From Metellina segmentata (taxonomy: Eukaryota > Arthropoda > Arachnida > Araneae > Tetragnathidae), in the NCBI GenBank assembly GCA_947359465.1, contig OX375881.1:75415914-75479913 (forward strand): a stretch of 64,000 bases of DNA. The letters are read 5' to 3'. The translations under genes were made by a program, and so were the position numbers. This document shows positions 1 through 12,464 of this stretch, in pieces. Under the pieces are notes generated by a model that saw only the letters and a program-made list of their open reading frames with translations, made no database searches and had not been told where the DNA came from. How positions within the stretch are numbered: position 1 is the first letter of the stretch; every line of letters starts with the position of its first letter.

Positions 1-1250
1 CTCATAAACTGAAAGAGAAAGACTTACGACATTTTGCCACCTTCTAAATATTAACAAACCAGTCTCCAGGATGGGACTTACTCAATTTTTTGGGAAAAGT
101 GACATAACTTTTTGTCATCTGAGAACAAAATTATTTATGCGGTTATTAGAAATACATGTATTTATTGAAATTATTGAACTGAAACAAACTGTACGCAATT
201 CAAACGGCACGTTCATCGATTGAAAATCGTGCCTCTACTTGCTAACCAACAAACTCAAATATGTAAAGGAGTATGTACCCATAAATTCTAATATAAAATG
301 AGTTAAATAATGACATCCGTTCTCGTCCATGAAATCAATCAAAACAGTAAAGGTTGAAAAATTCAATAGAAAATTAAGTAAATTTGTTTTAGCAATTATG
401 TATTTACTGACACAATTATCTACTTAATTCGTATGATAATTTGTAGATTACAATAGATAATCGTAGATAATGTCGTAGATTACATTTGAAACTTGAACAG
501 TTGCAAATGCAACCTACTAATATATTTTACAGAGTTTGGCACAGTACCAGAAAATTCCACGAACAGTTTAAGAAAGCGTGAATTTCATCCACTATCGTAA
601 TCTTTGATGATAAATCACCGCCAATGACACTCAAAATTCGTATTTTAGAACTTTGTGTATCCGAAAATGCCTAAATTTAAGCTCCTTCCTCCATCTTGCT
701 CCAAACTCTAGTCTTAACTTGTTATTCAAACTCCTTTTCAATCTTTCAAGTCCCTTCGGGCTGTTTCTTGACGAAGTTCTTCGTTTCTTCCATCAATTTT
801 TGTTTTTAAAAAAGTTCGCGTCAAAAGTCTGACGTAGTTTGCAACTTGTTAAAACGTCATTTCAATGACACTTTTCACATTTTTTCCAAGTATCTCTTAC
901 AGTATTAAAAGTTTTTTAACGCAAAATCTCGGTCATCAGGCATGTCTAAAAAAGCGTGTCAAGACTCTTTTACCAGAATCTTATTTCCACCGCTTGGAGA
1001 GTGTTTGGAGCGTAGGATTTACGCATCATGAAAAATTGTAACAAGAATATATATTGAAAACAGGACCCTTGAATACAAGAAATCATATGATCTCCCCACG
1101 GTAGTGTGTCCGAAAGGTACTAGGACCCCGGTAAATGTGAAATCTTTATGTGCTGTCATGTAAAATTTGTTTTTGAGTTTTAAAATTTATTGATCTTATT
1201 ATTAAGTCATCTGATCATATCTAACATCATTATCACTATTTTCAAGTCAT
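1..1250. other. AT-rich non-coding stretch, no gene seen
   Basis: I see no convincing exon, transposase motif or terminal inverted repeat here. Open frames are short and lack codon structure. Confidence 0.5.
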
Positions 1251-1600
1251 CTGACAAGTGTGCACAAGAAGAGATGAAAAATCTCAGAGTTGTGCAAGTT
1301 TAGCACTGAATTTGAAAAATTTGTGAACTAGCGTAAGTATACACAGGAAAAGAAGAAAAAATGGTTTTTGTGCAGATTTAACTTCGAGTTTGAAGTTTGT
1401 ATTTGTTCAAATTGGTCAAGTATGCAAAGAAAAACAATTTCCAGTTGTTCATGTTTAATATTGAATTCGAAACACACACGCATTTTGTGTAAATTGCATA
1501 AGTGTGCACAGGGACAGAAAAGGAATCTTTTTTTGTGTGTAAGCTACACAAGTATGCACAGGAAAAGAAGAAATATTGTACTTGTCCAAGTTAATCACTT
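1250..1600. repeat. Degenerate ~82-bp tandem repeat
   Basis: Four to five diverged units begin with variants of aagtatgcacaggaaaag (near 1,254, 1,335, 1,418, 1,499 and 1,547). The last spacing is shorter. The 140-codon frame opened over it is a by-product of the repeat, not a gene. Confidence 0.55.
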
Positions 1601-2337
1601 GCATTCTTCATTACAATCAGACGCCGCAACTATACAATATTTATCCCGTTTCCCTCTTGCCAATTACATTTCACTGGCTTTATCTTATCATATTTTCTTT
1701 ATCAAATTGCTCTCACCTATTTCAACGCCGAACGGTAGCGTCATTAAATTTTCACAGCTTGGAATTTCTTGTTCAACGGGACTACACTGATGAACATTGA
1801 AATACTAGAGCACCAATAGATAGTTGCACTAGGGCTATGCAAATGAAACTACATATTTCTGTAGCCATAATGCACTAATAAAGGTTTCAGGATCCCGACC
1901 AACTGGAGAAGGCTTATTGCTCTAAGGCAAATTCGATGGACTATCCTAGAATACACATGTGTATCCATACAAAGTGATATCGCTTTAAATTTTCTGAAAG
2001 TGTACGAAATGATTCGAAGGAAGACGCATTTTGTGCTGTGAACTAATTATTGAACGAGGTTGGATTTTAGGCCATCGAGAGGGTGTATAGTCTTTCTGTC
2101 AGATCGCTGAAAGAGTGGAACGAGGTGTCTATTATCGATGATACCAGGAAGGTAATACTGCAAGAAGCCCGGGTCTGGGCGATTTCAGTCAAATAGTAAA
2201 AGAGACCGGCGCATACAGAGGATAACCATTGTAGATTGGAATGCATCGGCAGAATAGATTCGAGCTATCGCAAGTTCTGGAATCACATCACAAACAGTGA
2301 GGAAGTGCTTCTTGGAAAGTTGCCTCCGCTCCAGACG

Positions 2338-3114
2338 TACATACTTAAGCTACGATTTCCAAAGAAAGCGGAGCTGTTATCTAGTAGCCGTAATGTAACT
2401 GTGACTGACATCACTAAAACGTTGTTTATACAAACAGATTTCGTTGGTTTCCTAGAGAGCGTTGTTTGTGAGCGTAATGAAAATTAGTGGAGCCGCCATT
2501 TGCATGACGATCGTCATTGCGGTTTCAAACTGTTGGAGAACGTTTTTTCTCTTGTAGCGGAAACACTTCATTTCCTGCGCCAAACAATTCCAGCGAAGGG
2601 AAGCAAAACAAACAAAAAAATTGACTGGCATTGTTTAATTCGTGTTTATAAAATCGGGATCGTTAAAGATAGATTGAAAGTTTCAACGGATTTGAAATAT
2701 GCAGAAAATTTTATACCAGATTGATACCTTAAATGTGATTTTCTTTTTTTTTTAAATCATTTAATAAATAGTTAAATAATTAAATGGTAAATAATTGAAT
2801 AATAAATCTGTTTTTGGTATCCGTCAGGAGTAAAATTTTACACTGATTTGAAATCCATTAAAATTTTCACTCGATCTTCAACGATCCCGAAGTTAGAAAC
2901 TTGGACTAGAGAATAAAAAAGCCACTTTGTTTTGTTTCTCGAATAAAATAAACTACGACAGCCGTCTGTATTGCCCATTCTCCACCCTATTCTGTCCAAG
3001 TTGACATCTTTTTGTCCCTCCGTTAAGACGGCCACCTATTTATTCCAGCCGCATCATGACATATCACAGCTGCTGGATAACGGCTCCGCTTTCTTAGGAA
3101 ACCGTAGCTTTACT
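2338..3114. mobile_element. Foldback-type TIR element, copy 1
   Basis: The left end (ttaagctacgatttcc, then aagaaagcggagctgtta) matches the reverse complement of the right end (taaagctacggtttcc, then taagaaagcggagccgtta). An inner pair of inverted segments around tttcaacggatttgaaat (about 2,675 and 2,860) flanks an A/T-rich centre. The same arms recur at 32,994-34,417, 43,447-43,870 and 47,045-47,165, which defines a family. There is no coding capacity. I could not identify a target duplication, so the superfamily is unknown. Confidence 0.65.
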
Positions 3115-3269
3115 CCGAGGACCGTCAAAGTAGTATTCAGTGGTGTTGCGCAAGATCCGTCTGGAGGACAGAATGGAACATTCTTGTGTTCATGGACGAG
3201 AGTAGTTTCTGACTCGGAGCTAGTGATGGTCGTGCGTTTGTTAGACATCTGTAGAAAGTTTGCCACTTG

Positions 3270-3780
3270 CTCCCAGGTATTGTCAAACCAGCCTTCAGTG
3301 GTGTCATGCAAAAGCGCCGACTGGAGGACGGAAAGGATTGCTACTGTTATGTTCACGGTCGTGTTTCGTGATGGTCGTGCGAGGGTCAGGTGGTGGTGAT
3401 GGTCCAATTAAAAGTGATTGCCTACCCTGACATAGAGGAATCGGGCAGTATGGTTTGGGTATTTATTTCGTTTGACAGCAGGACTTCACTTATTATTGTC
3501 CCTGAATGCCAAGAGATACGTCAGAACGATCCAACTTGCTGTCAGACCATTCATAAAAGGTAACGTGGGGCATGTTTCAACTTTCCAATTGAGCATGTGC
3601 AGATCGTGATTGGATTTGATATTGGTCTCTCATCTTGCAATGACTAATACGTATCTTAATTTCCAGGTGCATCAAGCGTGGAACGCCATCCTGCAAGATA
3701 ACATCCGACACCTGCAAGTGTGCATGCCGGCATTTAACACGGCGGTGACTACACAGATTACTGAAAAGAACTTCCTTCAC
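3270..3780 (+). pseudogene. Tc1-like transposase relic
   Basis: Scattered fragments in shifting frames resemble a Tc1 transposase. RDGRARVR near 3,370 recalls the segment after the first catalytic Asp. SMVWVFISFDSRTS near 3,450 recalls the MVWGxISxxxRT segment. WNAILQDNIRHL near 3,680 recalls the C-terminal W.IPQD.IRHL segment. The middle, with the second Asp and the Glu, is missing, so this is an internally deleted, decayed copy. Recognition rests on remembered family consensus. Confidence 0.55.
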
Positions 3781-3859
3781 ATTTTACTTGGCACTGCGCA
3801 TGTATCCTATCCCTTACCATCTTTAAATTGTAACCATTTTCCTACTTCATTTTAATAAA

Positions 3860-5357
3860 TACGTTTTGTATTTTTCAACTCCCTCGTAATCATTCTTTTA
3901 TGGTGTTGGATTGCATTTTTCACCAGTGTATAGTTTCGGAGCACTACGTTGTTTCGTAAGAAGTAAAATTTAATGTAGAACTTTCGCAAGATACTATTTT
4001 TTAATCAAACTCGAATCAGCAAAAATTTTCAATGGCGTTCGCCAGCCGAGCAATCAGAAGTTATATCACAAGCAGTTGAAGTGGAACAAAGCTCTAAACG
4101 CTGTTCGATAACTCAACAAAACTGCAGAAGAAACAGGAGGGTGAATTGGTGTGTCCGAAACATTAAAGCCTTACAAGCGATGCAGGATAGGTTTTATTGC
4201 ATTAGATAAATGTTAACAAAGTTCATTCACCAATTCTAGAGCAGTTTTAATAACTCCAAAATAACAAATGCAATTTTAAAAAGAGACGAAGCTACAACAA
4301 AATCTATAAATTACGCATTCATGAAAGCTATAATTTGCTTCATCCATTACTACTTTTTATTATTCTTAGTTCTTTAATTAACAATTCGCGCCTTTGTATT
4401 TATTATCGCTATAAAAAATATCGTAAATTCTTCCGAACAGAACAGACTCTTTCCATCTGACTACCTGTTATAAAGTTTGATACGCAAACATTTATTCCTT
4501 ATCGATTATGTACTATACAATAGAATGCATGTTACACTTTTTTTACGATTTTCGCAGGTGCAGAGAGGGTAATATAATCCTGGACAAGGTTATGACTGCT
4601 CTTTTCCGAAGCGGTTCAGACGGATAAGAAATAATATGGGCTCTAAATCCTGTAAAGTAAACGCGAATGCTATGTGCGATTTTTATTTCGGATTCATTGA
4701 ACTGCTTACTGTCATTTATTTGATACATCTCTACGTTTTAACGCGGCCTTTAAACCAGTGATTTGTTTTTATTTGTGCTGCTTTAACTTCTTGTGTATAA
4801 ATTTCTGAGCGGTGTGTTCTCAGATAAACTTTATTCTTTTGCACCACCACTACCACTTGTATCTTTACTCTTGCAGCTAACCACTTGTATCAGATAAAAG
4901 GAATTCTGGAACACTGCATTATTTTACTAAAAAATATGAGTTTTTTGTTTCGTAACATTAACGATTCGTAGCTCCCAAAGTAATTATTTTAATTTAAAGC
5001 AAACACAACACTTACATTGCAATACCTGTCAAATAAAGACTTCGCTTACGTTGTATTACTTAAACTAGCAGACTGAAATAGACGGAGTGTCTGTCCTCAG
5101 TTATTTCTTCCTTTCTTTCGATTTGAAGATGGTAGTTGTGGGAAAAGCACAAATCCTATTGTGTTACAAATTACCGATTGGTTAAACAGTAGCATTTTTA
5201 AGAACATTAGTCTTCGATTCGATAACCAATCGGCAAGCAGTTCTTAAGACCACGTGACTAACCCTTGAGATCTCACAACAGCGACTCCACTGTTTCATTA
5301 GAGGTCGATAATATCATCCAAATTTGTTAATTAGTTGAGTCGTTTTGCTCTAAACAT
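3860..5357. other. Non-coding, no gene seen
   Basis: Only short open frames occur. An 11-bp inverted repeat (accgattggtt near 5,173 and aaccaatcggc near 5,224) is the only structure noted. Confidence 0.5.
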
Positions 5358-5365
5358 GTGCCTGA

Positions 5366-6092
5366 TAGGGATGCGACATCGATGTCAATGTTTTCAAAAC
5401 ATCGATGTTTTTTAAAAAAACATCGATGTATTTGAGTCGATGTTTTTGTACTTGTCGATTTTTTTGCTTTGTCGATGTTTTATTTGTAAATGAAAAAAGT
5501 ATCGTTATAAAAATTTAAAAAATAACCAAGTAGCATAATTTTTATAAACAGCAAATTGAACATATTTTTAGACCAAAGTGGCCAAGGGTGAAGGGTCTGA
5601 AAAGAAGGGATGCGACATCGATGTTTTCTAAACATTGATGTTTTAGAAAAAAACATGGATGTATTGGAGCCGATGTCACATCACTAGTTGTTAAGCCAGT
5701 TTTAAGAAACGGGGAAACAAGTTTAAATACACTGAATTTTAAAAACATAAATGGTTTGGGGGCGATGTATTATCAACATCGATGTTTTAATTTCGAACAT
5801 CGATGTTTTGCTAAACCAGTTTTAAGAAATGGGGAAAAAAGTTTAACACACTGAATTTCAAAAACATCGTTGGTTTGGGGGCGATCAACATCGATGTTTT
5901 AATTTTGAACATCGAAGTTTTGCTGTCGATGTAGCATCACAAGTTGCTAAACCAGTTTTAAGAAATGTGGAAAAAGTTTGAATACACTGAATTTTAAAAA
6001 CATCGATGTTTTTGGGTCGATGTATTATCAACATCGATGTTTTAATTTTGAACATCGATGTTTTGCCATCGATGTCGCATCCCTAATCACTA
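5366..6092. mobile_element. Non-autonomous hAT-type MITE rich in ATCGATG palindromes, copy 1
   Basis: The left end is tagggatgcgacatcgatg. The right end reads catcgatgtcgcatccc followed by taatcacta. The exact 8-bp direct repeat gtgcctga flanks it at 5,358-5,365 and 6,093-6,100. The interior carries many copies of the near-palindrome aaaacatcgatgtttt and no coding frame. An inverted relative lies at 53,809-54,412. An 8-bp duplication and TAGGG-like ends suggest hAT; the family name is unknown to me. Confidence 0.75.
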
Positions 6093-6204
6093 GTGCCTGA
6101 TGGTCGTATTATCAGATCTAACGCATGCATAGCGTCTAAGCTATGGTTTCATTTTAACAATATAGCATTATATCTGTCGTAACCTCAAATATCCTCAAGT
6201 TGAC

Positions 6205-6350
6205 GAGGTATGGAAGTTTGGAGAGTGAAGTGCAAGCTCAGGTGTTGACGTAGTCATCTGATCGAAGTTGGAAATTTCGAAGTTTCTCTTCGGAATTGGT
6301 CCTTGACTGTCGCCAATATCCCGTTGTTACAATGAGACGCTGATTCTTGA
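6205..6350 (+). repeat. SINE body fragment (family 1)
   Basis: The stretch from tatggaagtttggagagtg to ttgttacaatgagacgctg matches the reverse complement of the body of the fuller SINE at 55,893-56,222. It is diverged, and the tRNA-like head is absent. Confidence 0.55.
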
Positions 6351-6400
6351 AACGTACCTGCCATTTATGGATAATTGTTTTTCACTTTATGGCTGTTTAA

Positions 6401-6941
6401 TGGTGGCTCCACACCAACGGCGACAGCAACAAAGACAGTCAACATTTTGTCGCTTGTCTCTGTCGCTGTTAAAAAAGCCTTCACACCGCGAGCGATAAGA
6501 ATTTATTTGCGCATGCGCATAATCTTTTTCGAAAGAAAAATATTTATTTGATTATTTCTTCTTCTTGCAAGATGGCTGACAGATCACGTCTGCATTTAAC
6601 AAAACTCCTTTTACAGCGAAGACGATTGCCAAATAAATTAAAATTTCTTCCATAGTATTTCCGTATATTTCACTGAAATAGTTCGCTGAAACCAAAGCTA
6701 TAGAGAAAGCTTAGCTAGAACGTCAACAAAAACAAAAACGCTGGTAGCGAGAGTCACAATTTTTATTCTGATTGGCTTTTGGCGTGGCGACAGAGACAAA
6801 AGTTGAACTTCTTCCAAGACTTGAAAGCGCAGCGACAGCAACAGAGCCAAAGCGGAAGAAACAAAATTTGTTTGTAATACGCATGCGCAATAGCGAAGAA
6901 ACATGTATTTTGTCGCTGTCGTCGTTGGTGTGAAGCCACCA
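6401..6941. mobile_element. MITE with TAA duplication, possibly PIF/Harbinger
   Basis: The left end tggtggctccacaccaacgg matches the reverse complement of the right end (ccgtcgttggtgtgaagccacca-like) over about 25 bp. TAA flanks it at 6,398-6,400 and 6,942-6,944, as expected of PIF/Harbinger (TWA). Each arm contains a gcgcatgcgc or cgcatgcgca motif. No coding capacity. Confidence 0.65.
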
Positions 6942-6959
6942 TAAATGCTAATTCTTAGT

Positions 6960-8040
6960 TTTTAGGATTAGAAGCGATTTGATAATGTGTAGCTATGTAT
7001 TCCTCATCATCATGGAGATGTTACTTTAGTGTCTTCGAATATATATCAGCTAATGGGTTTCTGCCTTAAGTCGGCGATATATTCTAGGGTCAATGCATTA
7101 TCTTGAAAATGCCTTCTGTTGGTTTTTTGCTTCCATTTACATGGATTGACATATGGATTTGAGTGAATAAATATAACGGTTGGTTTTACTTTTGTTTTCA
7201 AAATTTTGACTGCAGAAATATTAAATAAGTTAAAAGAATGTCCATGCATTAGTGGAATTTATTTTTCGTCCATTCATTTCTCGAAATTAAATTACACTAG
7301 GAAACAAAGCACTCATATTCTAAAAACGAAATTTTTTACACTATAAAAGTGAATAAAATAATCAGATAAAAATACATTCCTCAATTAAGTGGTTCAATAT
7401 AACATGATTAACTTAGTCAATCAGCTATCTTAATAATATTTATCAGCTTATAAGTAAAATAAAGTGATAAGCATTAACAGTTTTTCGTTTGTTAAAAGGC
7501 ATTGGTCTAAAACCTTTGAAGAACGTTAATAGCATTATTTCTATTCGATTGAACTTTCAAAGAAAATAAAACGAGCATTAAATGTTTATTGTTTAGCTCA
7601 TTACACATAATTGAATCAGGTTCTAATTGATACTTTTTTTACTCACCGCATGAAGTAAAGGCCCATTTTCTGTTTCTACTCCTTTTCAAAACAGAGAAGG
7701 AAATTGTTATTGAAGTATAGTTGTTAATTAGGTACAGAAGAGAAAGTGAAAGAACAATGCTTAAAGTACTTGTGAATTGTTCGAACTGTTATATATTCTG
7801 AATAATAAAAACAACTGTTTTTTGTCTCTGTTGAGTCCCCTTGTTAGCCAAATATATTATTAAAAAGGTATAGTTAAAGCGAGATGCAAATTATTTTCGA
7901 AGGGGGATGTTAAACACGGTGAAAAGAGTTTCCCTTTTCAAGATTTCTGATTCGTTTTTCGGGTTGCGAGTTTAAATATCTCTCCAAAAGACCGTCCAGT
8001 ACGTGGGGGCTGGTGCGCTTTAAATCTGCCGTGATTTCAA
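6960..8040. other. Non-coding, no gene seen
   Basis: A/T-rich sequence with no recognisable exon or element end. Confidence 0.45.
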
Positions 8041-8044
8041 ATGT

Positions 8045-8140
8045 CTTCACATTGGCGTGGTGTGGAAGTTTGTAAGTCAGGTCACAGGTCAGGTGTTGTG
8101 ACTATGGTTCAAAATTGCTCCAGTGCGACGTTAATTAACT
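8045..8140 (+). repeat. SINE body fragment (family 1)
   Basis: It carries ggcgtggtgtggaagtttg, caggtcaggtgttgtgac and a tail-like gcgacgttaattaactg in the same order as the minus-strand SINE at 55,893-56,222. Confidence 0.5.
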
Positions 8141-8395
8141 GTCTACCGTATCCTTGCCAGCACGTGGCAAACTATACAACACGCGCGTGCTACTCCGTTT
8201 ATGCACAGAAAACACTTCGGTACGCATGCGTATTTCAACCAATTTAGTGTCGCAAGACCTGTGTTGGTCAGAGTGTGGCTGGTCTTTAAAACTACCCGTG
8301 CATCCACGATATGTGAGGGGTAGGGATTTCTTTATTGGAATGGCAGCACAATTGGTGAGTCCTAGAAATGAGATGTAAATCTTCATTTGAAATTG

Positions 8396-8700
8396 CTATG
8401 CTTGTACCCATGATATTTTGTATTTAATTGTCACGGTGAATGCCATATTAAAACGAAGTAGTCATGGACCATTTGCTTCAGATGTAAAAAAAGCTGATTG
8501 TTATGCTTGTACCCATGATATTTTGTATTTAATTGTCACGGTGAATGCCATATTAAAACGAAGTAGTCATGGACCATTTGCTTCAGTTGTAAAAAAAACT
8601 GATTGTTATGCTTGTACCCATGATATTTTGTATTTAATTGACATGTGGATGCCATATTAAAAAGAAGTAGTCATGGACCATTTGCTTAAGTTGTAAAAAA
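8396..8700. repeat. Three-copy 105-bp tandem repeat
   Basis: The phrase cttgtacccatgatatttt recurs at 8,401, 8,506 and 8,611, a period of 105 bp. Copies are almost identical apart from a few changes in the third. Because 105 is a multiple of three, an 80-codon frame stays open across it, but nothing suggests a protein. Confidence 0.9.
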
Positions 8701-8743
8701 GCCAATTTTTTGAAATGTACGATAGATATTATGAATATAAATC

Positions 8744-9473
8744 AAGGGGGTCCGGGACACATTGAAAAAAAAAAATTTTAATAATTAATTTAGAATTTTG
8801 AATTTTTTTGTTCTGATTACCCATTTAACTAATAAGCGAAATCTCAACACAACATTTTGCCAAAAGGTTTTTAAAAATTTTAAATTAAAATGTTTTGAAA
8901 AAAAAGAGGGGTCATTTTAAATTGCTAAAACTCAAAATATTCTTGATCAATTTCCAAAATTCTTGCAGTAAATTATTCACAAATTTATAAACTTTAATTT
9001 TGATTCAGGAATTTAAAAAATATTAATTTAATAAAAAATAAAAAATATTTGAATGAAAATTTTTGAAAAGTTTAAGGTACTTTTTTTTTAAATAGTCATA
9101 TTTTAAAAGTAAATACTTGTTTCCAATTTGCTGAATCAAAATTAAAGTATAATGTTTGAAAAAGATATATTCCAAATTTCAACCCTTAAACTTTATCGGT
9201 TTTCAACAATTTGAATACAGGAAATCTTGAAAAAAAGTATCATGGATTAAAACGCATTTTAAGTTTTAAAGACAGATGTTGTTGTAATGACAACAACTGT
9301 CAAAAGTGTTGGATTTTCAAAAAAACGCACCACAAAAAAATATTATATCTCTAGTTCTAATTAAGATAGAAACATGATTTAGACGTCCTTTTAAGCAGAA
9401 AAACACAAAGAATTTCTTTAAATAATTTTTAAAAAATTCGAAAAATTGACGATTTTTTTGTCCCGGACCCCTT
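8744..9473. mobile_element. A/T-rich 730-bp TIR element
   Basis: The left end aagggggtccgggaca is mirrored by the right end tgtcccggaccccttc. The interior is very A/T-rich and non-coding. A tcaag-like match on both flanks might be a duplication, but I cannot fix its length, so the superfamily is open. Confidence 0.6.
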
Positions 9474-9494
9474 CAAGTATAACGGACCTAGAGT

Positions 9495-9732
9495 GAGACG
9501 TCCGGACAGTGTGGATCTCGAAGTCAAAGGATTGAAAAGCATGTGCGAAACAGCAAGTAGACAGTGCACAGACAGCAAATTCAGAAGGGTGATGGACAGG
9601 CGTCTGTGGGAGAAATGGAATGGCCTTGAATTTGTGATGAATCCTTATCTGAGAACTCGATCGAGAAATAGAGAATATATGAGCCTATTAAGCCAAAGTG
9701 GTGTAAGTGCACTTTCTGAAAAATCAGAGTAA
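9495..9732 (+). other. Unrecognised open frame, possible exon or relic
   Basis: This 79-codon frame lacks an ATG at its start. It reads as a mixed-composition protein (for example KFRRVMDRRLWEKWNGLEF). It begins just after the TIR element that ends at 9,473. I do not recognise the family, and no clear splice sites frame it. A decayed frame near 10,600-10,830 containing DSDDERDI may belong to the same relic. Confidence 0.25.
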
Positions 9733-10234
9733 ATGTTGGTAACAAATTCTGATATGGAAAACTATTTATAGGAAAGGTGGTGTAACTCCTAATTCCCCAA
9801 ATAACTACACAGATGGCAGCACAAGATTATGCAGTCAATGAAGCTCTATGCCTACTATTCTACTAAAAATATCGATATCTCGCAAGAATGTTTCATGGAC
9901 TTAAACCACTTTGGCTTTAAACGGCTCATGCGTAGAGTATGTGAGGTAAAGTGTTTCTAATTTTGTTTGCTTGAATATGGTCATCCTAGTAAATTAATCA
10001 TCTTCTTTTATAAAAATTTTGTCTCTTAATTAGAGTAGAGATAAATTCTACTGTTTTTAGTTATTCTATAGTTTTGCTTTATTCTTTAGAAGTCTTCTGG
10101 GTCAGTATTTTTGTTTTGAAACATGAGATGGTTGTTGTGATGCTTTTTACTACCACTAGATGCTGCAAAATCCTCATCAATAAAATGGCATTTTTTATTT
10201 ACTCTCAAAGTTGTTCCGACAATAAACCTCGTCT

Positions 10235-10300
10235 ATCAAGATCTGACCAATTTTGCTAATAACGAGATATCTGGTCATCAAGATATTGCCAATATTTTAT
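10235..10300 (+). repeat. Dispersed 'gacgagatatc' repeat fragment
   Basis: It contains aagatctgaccaattttgct then a degenerate gacgagatatc and catcaagatattgccaat. Related segments occur at 12,465-12,600, 30,845-31,020 and 54,768-54,880. Confidence 0.55.
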
Positions 10301-10378
10301 GATGACCCTAGGGTAATGGTCAGCCAACAAGTAATGGGCAGATTTACGTTGAATTACTATTATTAGTTACCATTTTTA

Positions 10379-10440
10379 TGTCGACCAACCGGTCAAGTGG
10401 TCAAGGTGTTGGCCTCTGGATAGTCCACCCATTGGGTGCC
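10379..10440 (+). repeat. tRNA-like SINE head fragment
   Basis: The segment accaaccggtcaagtggtc followed by aaggtgttggcctctggat matches the head of the SINE at 55,893-56,222, including its box A-like region. The box B region and body are missing. Confidence 0.55.
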
Positions 10441-10878
10441 ACTTCACAAATGACCATCACTTCAAGCCTTGTAGTGGCCAAGGATAGTGTCCAGTGCCCG
10501 CCATTGGAAAAAAAAGTTAACATTAATGATTTCTAGTGTTGTTTGATTATCAAATGTTAATGTAAAAATAAACTAATTTTTGTCTCACTTTTTTAGGATA
10601 GAAAACTGTTTCAAAAATGTTGAAGGAGTCACTTTGGCAGTTCTACAAGCGTTAAAGACATCTTATCCAACAAAATTTATCATCACAGATGCCTAAAGAA
10701 TAGAGAATTTACCAGACAGTGATGATGAAAGAGATATATTAGTTTGCCCCTAATGTTTGCAATATGCTGAAACAGATGATGATAACATTGAAAATATATT
10801 CGTAACGATAATGTTGATTAATTATAGTTTATAATAAACTGAAAAAAACTGTGTAGTAAGCAACAATAAAGATTAATA

Positions 10879-12129
10879 TTGGATCATCCGGAAAGTTCTG
10901 CGGGGTTTTTTATGATATATACCAACGAAGCAGTACAAAACATAAGAAAATATTATGGAATCACATAAGCACCATTTTGTTCTATGCCTTTTTGCCATCT
11001 TTCTCGCAGCTGAAAAATTATTATTTTTAAATCATTAGGCTTATTTATAAAGAAGTTATAGAGGTGCTGTTTGACCAGTCTCCAAAGAATTGATCTCCAG
11101 GCCGTTAATAGAATTTTCAAATGATCTGAAGGGGTGAAAATCTGAGGAGCAAGGTCTGGTATATGGGGGGTGGGACACAAAATAACTCAGCTATGCTCAA
11201 TAAGTCTTTGTCTGACATTCAGCGCACTGTCATGCTGAATTACAACACCTCAACGATTGGTCAGTTCTGGCCACTTTGCTTCGATTTCTGCTTTTAATAC
11301 TGTCATTTTAGAACAGTACTTTTCCGAATTTATTGTCTGATTTCATGGTAACAATTCATTCCGAACAATTCCTTTGTAGGCCCACCATACACAAATCAAT
11401 ACTTTTGGGATGCAGCCTCCCTCTTAATGTTACTTGGGGAGGTCCATTTGGCTTATCCCGTGATCTTTTTCTTGTAACATTCTTGTATAGTATCCACTTC
11501 TCATCTCCTGTAATGAGCCGTTTCGAAAAAGGAGCTTCTTCATTTCGTTTCAGCAAAAAATCACATGCCAAAATTCGAGCAGGCATATTCTGTGTTAAAT
11601 TATAGGGTATCCATACATCGTAGCGGCTTGCATACCCAATCTTCTTCGGATGATCATGAACTGTACTTTTTGGAATATTTAGTCAGTGTGATAGTTTCTG
11701 AACTGGGTAACGTGGATTTTCAGAGATAGCATCTTTTAATAGGTCCTCGTTTACCGAGGATGGTCGTCCAGAGCGGCCATCCTCTTCGAGGCTTAAATTT
11801 ATCAAACCACCTTCGAACTGTGTCATCAGAAACAGCACTTGGTCATCAGGCAGCACACATTTTATGAGCAGTCTGACTATAATTTATGTTCTTTTCTTAA
11901 AATAAAAGAGCATAATATGACGGAAATGAACTTTCTGGTTCTACATTCTTAGGACTGCAGTGAAACAAATATTGTGACGCAGCACAAGCTAGAATTATGC
12001 AGTGAAAGCAAAAAGATCGAATTTAGACATCTGTGCTTCAATCAAGGTCACTCCTTATCAGTGGTAGAAAAATAATAAAACAAAGCACGCTTCGATTTGA
12101 AAAATAACAGAACTTTCCAGATGACTCAA
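10879..12129 (-). mobile_element. mariner element with both ends
   Basis: The ends ttggatcatccggaaagttctg and cagaactttccagatgactcaa (written here in spans) are inverted matches, each flanked by TA (10,877-10,878 and 12,130-12,131). The 1,251-bp length is typical of mariner. It encodes a broken minus-strand transposase. Confidence 0.85.
10953..11955 (-). pseudogene. mariner transposase pseudogene
   Basis: Cut-and-paste transposase relic of the DD34D type. On the minus strand from about 11,955 I read a helix-turn-helix half with NYSQTAHK and DDTVRRWFDKFK. Then comes KRLITGDEKWILY (near 11,510), which holds the first catalytic Asp. KAEIEAKWPELTNR is followed by VIQHDSA (near 11,245), where the usual HDNARPH motif is degraded. 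PDLAP and the C-terminal RERWQKGIEQNGAYVI end near 10,953. Several in-frame stops and frameshifts interrupt it, so it cannot make an active enzyme. The order of motifs is complete, so this is a decayed full-length copy rather than a deletion. Confidence 0.85.
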
Positions 12130-12295
12130 TATTATTGAATACTTTGGTGTATTTTATGAAAATTATAAGAATTCTCTTAGGATGACCATTTATAGTTTTT
12201 AGTATGACCGTAACTAAATTTGTAGAACCATAACTGGTAAAATAGCTATATTTAAATGTATTATTTTTTAATTATAAAATATTATGGGAATTTAT

Positions 12296-12415
12296 TGAAA
12301 TTTTATGCTACATTTTTGTTCAAATTGTTATTCAATTATTCAGTGCTACATTTCTATTCAAATTTTTATTCAATTATCCAGTGCTACATTTGTATTCAAA
12401 TTGAATAAAATCGTC
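12296..12415. repeat. Short ~47-bp tandem repeat, about three copies
   Basis: Variants of tgctacatttttgttcaaat followed by ttattcaattatccag recur near 12,308, 12,347 and 12,382. Non-coding. Confidence 0.6.
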
Positions 12416-12464
12416 TAACATGCCATTAGCTGGTGTCATTTACTCTATTAAGATTTCAGATGGA

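Noticed and set aside
3054..3407. 117-codon minus-strand frame
   Set aside because: It spans the end of a foldback element and the start of a plus-strand Tc1 relic; no domain.
8135..8386. Overlapping frames of 68-83 codons on both strands
   Set aside because: The region is a degraded SINE body with adjacent non-coding sequence; the frames are mutually exclusive and unsupported.
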